Source: Sphagnum compactum (lineage: Eukaryota > Bryophyta > Sphagnopsida > Sphagnales). Taken from it: a stretch of DNA of 64,000 bases. The translations under genes were made by a program, and so were the position numbers. The stretch covers positions 3,410,001 through 3,474,000 of the forward strand of contig OZ234497.1 in assembly GCA_965153455.1 (NCBI GenBank). The letters are read 5' to 3'. Positions 57,170 to 64,000 of this stretch are shown piece after piece. The notes beneath the pieces were generated by a model. The model was not told the DNA's origin, made no database searches, and saw nothing but the letters and a program-made list of their open reading frames with translations. Each line of letters begins with the position of its first letter. Position 1 is the first letter of the stretch.

Positions 57170-57626
57170 AAGGATGGCCTGCCCAAGGGGTTCATTGATG
57201 TGTTGTTGAAGTGGATCACCACAACCAATCCAGATGTGTCCATTGTGGAATTGCTTGTTCTTGACAAACATTCAAGAATTGAATGGCATGTCCAAAATGC
57301 AAAAGGTTCTAGAAGCTGAGAAGATGGTGGACTTCTTTTTGCTATCTGTGGCAAACTTCTCCAATGAGTACATGTGTAGGAAGGGATAGAAATGGGAAAA
57401 CGTTGTCAATGCTAGCCTTTATTACAAGGTTATTATTAAGGTATTGGTTTGCATTTACAACAAGGAGTCTTTTGGCTTCTTCATCTCAGTAGTGCATAAG
57501 ATGATGTTTGGGCCCAAGCTCGAATACGAGGTGGGGTATTATATGGTGAGTGAGGTTGAGGTCCCTTCTGAAGGAATGGAAATATGTCAACGCCTTCGCT
57601 TCATTATGTTGTCACACTTGCTTTAG
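57170..57626 (+). pseudogene. Degenerate coding relic, product unknown
   Basis: One plus frame reads KDGLPKGFIDVLLKW and NPDVSIVELLVLDKHSRIEWH before stops. A shifted frame carries on with MVDFFLLSVANFSNEY, a stop, then ESFGFFISVVHKMMFG and EVEVPSEGMEICQRLR to a stop at 57626. A frame change plus an internal stop suggests a dead gene, perhaps from a multicopy family. I do not recognise the protein. Confidence 0.4.
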
Positions 57627-59840
57627 GATCAAAAACCTTGTCCAGTTTTGTCCCTAGCATAACCTTTACCTTGACAACTACAAATGTTCAAGAGATCTAT
57701 CTCGAGGTGTTGTAATGAATTCTAGAGTCACTTATGATTGAGATTATCTATTATGAATAATGTCTATTGTGGAGGATCTTTGCTTGTTTTTGCTTGGTAA
57801 GATGAATTTTACTTGAATTTCATTGATCATTATGGTCAAGGTCATATTGCGATTCTATGCTACTTCATTCACTTAATTCCAATCTTCCAATTCTCTAGGG
57901 AAAAAAGTTCAAAGTTAATGAGATTCTTTTGATTGAGATAGGTCCCAAAGGTTCAAATGTTCATTGCTATGCCCATTGATACTCCATTAAATGAACCAGT
58001 GGAAGATGAATGCTAAGAAGAATAAAATGAATAGATTATGAAATCATTGAAAGAGAACATTATGGATATGTCTTCATCTTATCAAAAAGTGCAAGAATTT
58101 TAGATAGCTAATGGACCCCACCCCTAACCCCCTCCCTTTTCCCAAAAAATCCAAAAGGTCAAGGACAAATGAAAATGGGGTTAATGTCTAGGAGATCCAC
58201 AAGATGAGAAACCTTAGTCCTATATCAAGGGTAAAGAAAGTCACTAGAAAAAAATATTGTGGTAGGTGTTGGGCCCCAATTAGCTTAACCCAATTTTGGT
58301 TAAGGATCTAGGCAAGTCGGTTAATGAAGTTTGGGGGTTAACTTGAGGTTCATGGGATAGGATAATTTGATGATCTTATCCAGAATCGATTTCCAGGGAC
58401 GGGTGGCGTGGTTAGGATAAGGTGGGGGAGGGGGGGAGGGTAAGGATTGTTGGCCTAGGTTAAAACATGTTTATCCTATTTTGGCTTGGGTTGGCTAAGT
58501 CTACTGGATAAGGAGGTATGGATATGGCGAAATAGGCTTTTAGAAAGGTGTTAGAATTTAGGTTTAGGTCATGATAATAGTCATTCTTCTTCTTGAAGCT
58601 TGTTGATCGCATTCACTTTTCTTAATGATGAATAATGTGTGAAGAAGTGGGAGGGAGTGAGGAGTGATGATGAATAATGTGAAAGTTGGATTGTTGAAGG
58701 TAGAATTTTACCAAAACCAAATTTTACCCCTTGGTAATTTTGTCGCGTTTCAGAAAAATTCCACAACAGGGTGGTTGCAAGGTATAGTGTACACAAAAAA
58801 CTATAACACTTTGACAATTTTCATTGTAACCAATGTTTGATGTGATATAATAAATAATTAGAGAAGGTGAAATGTGTAATTAATGGTAGCTCACATTTTA
58901 ATGTGTCATTATGTCCAAAAATGAGTGCATACAAGAATGATACAATTGTCTTTTAGAGTACATTTCCAATTTGGAAAATCCTATAATGGAACGACATTTT
59001 TCAAAAAAGGATTAAAAAGTACTATTTTCACATGGAGTTTTTCAACAAAAATTTGCACATTCAAATATGAAAATATAAAGAACAATCTTCAATGATCTTT
59101 TACATAAATTGTCAACTTATTTGAAAATCCATCTACATTGAAACATATTATCTTTAGGAGTACACTAAAGTATTAAAAATATCCATCCTTAAAAATTGGT
59201 TTAGGTCATCTCTATAAGTGAATCATAAATCTGCAAGGTTTTATTTTCAACGATTGAATTGGATTAGGTGGACTTCTTGAAAACCCCAACCTAGGGCTTC
59301 ATTGTTGTGAATTGTATAACTTCAATACTATGTGTATTACTTGGCAAACATAGTGAATCTGACCATTAATCCCACGTCATCTTGACCATCTGATGCATAA
59401 TCCAAGTGAACCAAACCTTCAATGAAGTTGGTGATGGCCGGCAAAAGGGGCACATCGATGCCCCTTAAATTAATTTTGGAAGGAAAATACATAGGTAATC
59501 GATGTGCAGGTGGGACCAAGGTGCATTTGTGATGCAAAGTGCTTTGGCATAGTAGTTGGAAGGATATAGTGAAGTTAGACTCTAAGCGAGACGAGTGGTT
59601 GCTAGAGGTAGAGAGCAGCAATTCTCTATCTCTCTCATGTTGTAGTAGAATTTTGAACTTTGCAGGAACACGCGTTTCAATTTCGAAGGTATGTTTTCTT
59701 GGAAAAAATTGCATCCTTTGCTTTCCAAAACTTTGCAACTAGTCAAATTTCTTTGTGAGTGTGGGTCAAGTTGAGGTCTTTGCATTTGTGTCACTCATGT
59801 CATTTTGTAGGACATTAAAGCTTTTGTGTTTCCAAAAGTG
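57627..59840. other. AT-rich intergenic DNA with a G-rich run
   Basis: At 58421-58445 the plus strand has GGTGGGGGAGGGGGGAGGG, able to form a G-quadruplex. Open frames reach 133 codons at 59337-59738 minus but have no signature. Confidence 0.4.
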
Positions 59841-59844
59841 TTAT

Positions 59845-60235
59845 CACCTTGATGGGAAACGCTAAGAACCCACAAAAAAAGGCTAAGCTTATTGAGCCAA
59901 GTCCAAGAAGAAGAGCAATAGAGGCTATTTAAAATGAAATCGCTTTGCAAAGAAGAAGAAAGAATGGAAGAGAGAGAACTCAATGATGTAGGCATAAGGC
60001 TAGGGATTTGGCTAGGGTTATAGTTGATTTAGCATCATCCTCTAGTGTCACAACACCAGAAGAAGAAGATACGCTTGGTCTATGGAAAGTGTACTCTTTA
60101 ATGCACATGATGGAAACTTTCATAAATTCTGAGCTTGGGTCTTTTGCTTGCTTTGGCTGCAAGCATCTTGTCTTCGTAAACTCATCCCTTCGCACCTCCA
60201 TCCTCGCCATTCATTTAAAGAACTTGCTTTGTTAA
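59845..60235 (+). pseudogene. Degenerate coding relic on plus, product unknown
   Basis: Plus strand pieces GNAKNPQKKAKLIEPSPRRRA, split as GNAKNPQKKAK and LIEPSPRRRAIEAI, then after stops ARVIVDLASSSSVTTPEEED and LGLWKVYSLMHMMETF look like remains of a basic, Ser-rich protein. The stops and lack of splice logic make a live gene unlikely. The family is unknown. Confidence 0.3.
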
Positions 60236-60707
60236 TTTGTGTTTGTTTTTTTAGCGAACATAGCCCAATTGATAACTTTACCAAGCTTTGAGTCAATAAC
60301 AATACCCAAAGCAATTCTTTTGTAATAATCTTGGAATAGGGCATTTTTACCTTTCCATAACATAAAGGCCACATTTTTTCAACCTTGGCTTTGATGTTTA
60401 GGTCTCGACATTCAATGTAGTGAAACTTCGACCGCAGAGTTGCCTTTTCGAAGGTTTCAACAAGCTTCTTGTGTGCCACATTTCAACCCACTTTTAGTCA
60501 GTGAGGATTTATGCCCGTTCCACTCAACCCAATTCGCATCAAATATGCGAAGTCCTTTTTTGGAGGAGGTTTCTTGAGCCTCTCTATTCTAACATCTATT
60601 TTTGCAAGGGGGTCCTTGGACTTGTTGATAGAGTCCAATTTCCTAGTGTTTAATGTATCTTCACTTCTATAGCCTTCTTCACAATCCTCAACATTTTGAG
60701 ACTTCAT
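60120..60707 (-). pseudogene. Degenerate coding relic on minus, product unknown
   Basis: One minus frame is open from 60707 to 60498 (KDPLAKIDVRIERLKKPPPKK) and again from 60479 to 60120 (KKLVETFEKATLRSKFHY, IKAKVEKMWPLCYGKVKM). Two stops close together around 60480-60500 separate them. It overlaps the plus-strand relic. I do not recognise the protein. Confidence 0.3.
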
Positions 60708-60709
60708 AT

Positions 60710-63680
60710 TTCCTGAGCTTCAACCACAAACTTCACACCAACTACATTGAAACCAAATACAAAACTACACATAAAATTTGTGAAAAGAAAAATGTAAGCA
60801 CAAAGTTTTCGGTTGCAAGAAAGCTCAAAGCACAGAGGTAACTGAAACTGAGTGCAAATGGAAAACAACCACACTCTGGTGGCATCAAAAGGAGAGAGAC
60901 AATATCTACTTCGAAGAGCCCTATGAAATACCTACGCATAAAAGCTAAAAAAAAATCAAGGCGCTGAAGGCAAGATGACTCGCATTTTGCGTGCCTAAAA
61001 AAAAGGAACCAATAATGTGTTTGCATATTAGCGGGAAGCCATTTTAAACCAGTCTTAGGATTGCCCTTATCATTAGCGGCTCTTATAGCTAAAATAATAC
61101 ACAAATAATTCAACTAAAAGGACAAATGACATTATGAACTTTGGGTGTGTTTTCATGAAGACCCTTAATTTGATTTAAGCAAAATAATAAAGATAGTAAG
61201 GACAATTAACTATCCTTGGATCTTCATCTATGGTTCAAAAGTTCTTTGGCCTAAAGTCAAATGTATACCAAAGTTTATGCAAATTATGTACTTTCAACAC
61301 TCACTGTTTTCTAAAAAATTGTTTACACCATAGTGTGCAAACACCCAACAAGGTTAAATGCAAGTAAAAGACATCGTGTACTAGTGGAAGCCCTTATCCC
61401 ACCACCTTCGATGATTCCACCACTTTTGATAGCTCCATTACCATTAACACTTTCGCTTTCGATGGCTCCATTACTATTAACATTTTTGCTTTTGGTTACC
61501 AAATTAATAGAATGTTGGAATAATGCCTTCCATGTCGTGAAAGGTGTAAAAAATTGTGGATTATGTATTTGTTGCATATCACACTAGCTACCAAACTTTT
61601 GGATGAAATCATCGAACAATGGTGTTAATTGTTGCTGAATATCGACAAGGCCTTTTAGTGGTTCCATAGATGTCATCCATGTCCCACAACAATGGTGTGG
61701 TGACCACATTTGGTGGTGAACTTATATATGAATTTGAAGATTTCTTTCAAAATGATGATAAGGGTGGTGTGAGTGGTCTGAACTACACCCCACGCCTAGT
61801 AAAACAACTAGTGATAGTAACCATGTCTCCTATCCTTAAATCCTATGTCACCTCCATGGTGAACCTTAATTTTTTAAATTTGGGTATCCAATTTTGAAAC
61901 CATTATAACCAAAGGTTGTACTTGTAATGGATTACATTAAACCTAAAGGGATGTTGAATCTATTGCAACTTAATTTACCCTTTAAACCATAAACCCCATA
62001 AAATGGACCCAAGGATATTGCACTTGAATGGTTGGGGCACATGTAAGCACAAAAACATTTCACAATGCCAACATAACTTGGGCACATTGTGAACAAACAA
62101 TAGTAGTCTACTAGTCATTAACCTAATCTCACCACCACAAACATAACGTTGGGTGATTGATGATCAAATCCAACACATCCACAATAGTGCCAACCCCATA
62201 CAACCTAGCCTTGATTAAACCCTAATCTATTATGTATGGTCAAAACAAGAGTTAAGTAGGACCTACATAATGGTAAAAATTGGGTGGTAGCCTTATCCCA
62301 TGCCCAACCATTAACCACACTAGTTACAACCCCAAGGTTCATTACGACAATGAAGGCATGCATGGGAAAGTACATAACCTTTCACCTTGAGTTTTCCATT
62401 ATGTAGTATGCACAAGTTTATGAGAAATCAATTTAAAAACTTGTGCTTACTCATTAGATTGTCGACCAATGGCACACAACTCACAAAACCCCTTACCCTT
62501 TGAAAATGAATTAACAACCCAACCTACACAATGATAAGAAATAAGTGCACCCAACAAACACAAGGGTAGATGCACAAATCATGCTTGTGATTCCTTCGTG
62601 GGAATCACACCAGGAATTCAAAAGTTTCCCTGTTTGTTGATGGTGTGTAACATTCCACCACCTATAAGGTACAAGATTGGGGCTTATTAACACAAAACTT
62701 TATTACAAAAAAACTTGGCAAAATCGACCCTATGCATATTACCTTTCCATGCTCGTGGGAAGTACTTTTAAAATTATTTCCAAAAGGGATGAAAACTTGC
62801 ACACTCATAGTCCTCTCTTGAAACTCATTGGTGCAAACAACACTAAAATCCAATTCTGTTTGCAAAATATATGAATTTTTCAAAAATTCATAAATTAATT
62901 CAAGAAATTAAAAAAATTGGCTTTGGACCTCCAAAATTTTTGTTTCCAAAACATCTACCCTTTTGCACTTGTGTAAATTTCATAAAAAAAAGCCCAACAT
63001 CACAAACTACATGTCAATAGGACCTAGTATGAGAAAGATACTTGCTTTCAAAGTTTGATGTTCATTAATAAATGTTTAAGTGTCTGAGATGTCCCATGTT
63101 AAGGGTTGAAATGTTTAATGTCCAATCTTAGGTGGGGTGTTCATCCACTAACCTACTTGTCCATTCATGAACCCATTGTTTGATTATTAGATGAGATGTA
63201 CATAGGATGGATGTACATAGGATGGATGAAGTTTCTTCCACATGGATGAAAACAAAAAAATTAAAAGAAAAAGAAAAGTCTATTTAAATAAACCCCAAGC
63301 AAAGATTGAAAAATAAAAATAAAATCCCTTACATGGCAAGTTCGGATTAGACTTGCCAAGCCTCCTTATCTCAGACCTCCCCCAAGCCTTCCAAACCTCC
63401 CAACTTGCGAAACTTGGTAGGTTTGGGGAGGTTCGAATGAGGTTGGAATTCATGGCAATGGTGTTGTGATGCTCCCTTTCCTGCTACCATTGCCCTCCTT
63501 TTCTTCCTTTATTTTTTTCCTTCTTCTTTTCCTTTTTTGCCCTTTTCTTCTTCTCCTCCTTTCTTCTTCTTCTTTTGTTTTGTTGATCTTCAAACTATTG
63601 CTTGAAAAAACACAATGATGAGGGTTGACGCACTCTTTGCCTAACACCCTCCTTCACCCTCTCCTTTTGTTGTTGCCGAA
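60710..63680. other. AT-rich intergenic DNA, nothing recognised
   Basis: Short open frames only. A repeated Ser/Asn/Gly-type pattern around 61400-61500 comes from a local GATGGCTCCATTA/ATAGCTCCATTA duplication. A pyrimidine-rich tract lies at about 63470-63580. Confidence 0.45.
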
Positions 63681-63685
63681 ATGAG

Positions 63686-63985
63686 AAAGAAACAAAGGGA
63701 GAAAGTTGTAAGAGGGAAAAAGAAAAAGAAAAAGAATAAAGGTGTTCCCTATGCCAAAAGTAGACCAAAAAGCATGAACAAGTTTTGGAAAGAAAGAAAG
63801 GGAGAAAGTTGTGAGAGGGAGAAAAAAAATAAAAATAATAAAGGTGCCCCCTATGCCAAAAGTAGACAAAAAAAACATGAACAAGTTTTGGAAAGAAAGA
63901 AAGAGAGAAAGTTGTGAGAGGGAGAAAGAAAAATAAAATAAATAGGTGCCTCCTATGCCAAAAGTAGACCAAAAAGCATGAACAT
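63686..63985. repeat. ~103-bp tandem repeat, three copies, purine-rich
   Basis: GAAAGTTGT recurs at 63701, 63803 and 63907 (spacing 102 and 104). Each copy continues through a purine tract, then CCTATGCCAAAAGTAGAC and GCATGAACA. The array ends near the window edge, where the last copy diverges. Confidence 0.9.
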
Positions 63986-64000
63986 TCATGACTTGCACTC

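Noticed and set aside
63595-63998. Minus-strand frames of 125 and 114 codons rich in Phe and Ser
   Set aside because: They translate the purine-rich tandem repeat and its pyrimidine complement. The repeated peptides simply mirror the 103-bp unit.
1-64000. CRISPR array, bacterial operon or organellar origin
   Set aside because: No regularly spaced identical repeats with unique spacers, no Shine-Dalgarno-led gene clusters, and spliceosomal introns in all recognised genes argue for nuclear plant DNA.

Overview
This window looks like nuclear DNA of a land plant. It holds four plant-type protein genes with ordinary GT-AG introns: a Bet v 1/PR-10 family protein, a DUF1635 coiled-coil protein, an ABA/WDS (ASR-type) protein, and an intact 14-exon SEC23-like COPII gene of the AT2G27460 type. 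Introns are short (mostly 90-600 bp), while the space between genes is long, AT-rich and full of degenerate repeats. The lineage cannot be fixed from the sequence alone. A non-seed plant is possible but unproven.

Layout. 1-1.65 kb is a low-complexity repeat block (TTTGACTAG-like units, GGTA tracts, a tRNA-derived SINE head, and a TAATGGCTAAAC-type array). 1.65-6 kb is AT-rich and empty. 6-13.3 kb is the first gene island: tandem hairpins, a ~117-bp tandem repeat, the Bet v 1 gene (minus) and the DUF1635 gene (minus), whose 5' end abuts a ~70-bp minisatellite (13.4-14.2 kb). 15-31.3 kb is AT-rich, with small tandem duplications and two dispersed repeat families. 31.36-34.32 kb is a complete pogo/Tigger-type DNA transposon with TA target duplications, a decayed transposase gene, and a solo LTR (own 5-bp duplication) inside the transposase intron. 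A tRNA-derived SINE head follows. 35.5-42.5 kb is empty. A 218-bp MITE-like element lies at 42.57 kb. 45.8-55.2 kb is the second gene island: the ABA/WDS gene (minus), with a PIF/Harbinger-like MITE in its last intron and an in-frame stop that needs a very short intron, then the SEC23-like gene (plus), which has a SINE about 300 bp upstream of its ATG. 55.3-64 kb holds degenerate coding relics and a terminal ~103-bp tandem repeat.

The genes do not form one pathway: SEC23 acts in ER export, Bet v 1 binds small ligands, ABA/WDS proteins are stress-linked, and DUF1635 function is unknown. They share (GA/CT)n tracts near their 5' ends. The parts most worth a second look are the nested transposon-in-transposon, the ABA/WDS gene structure, and the unclassified repeat families. 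No wholly new system could be demonstrated.
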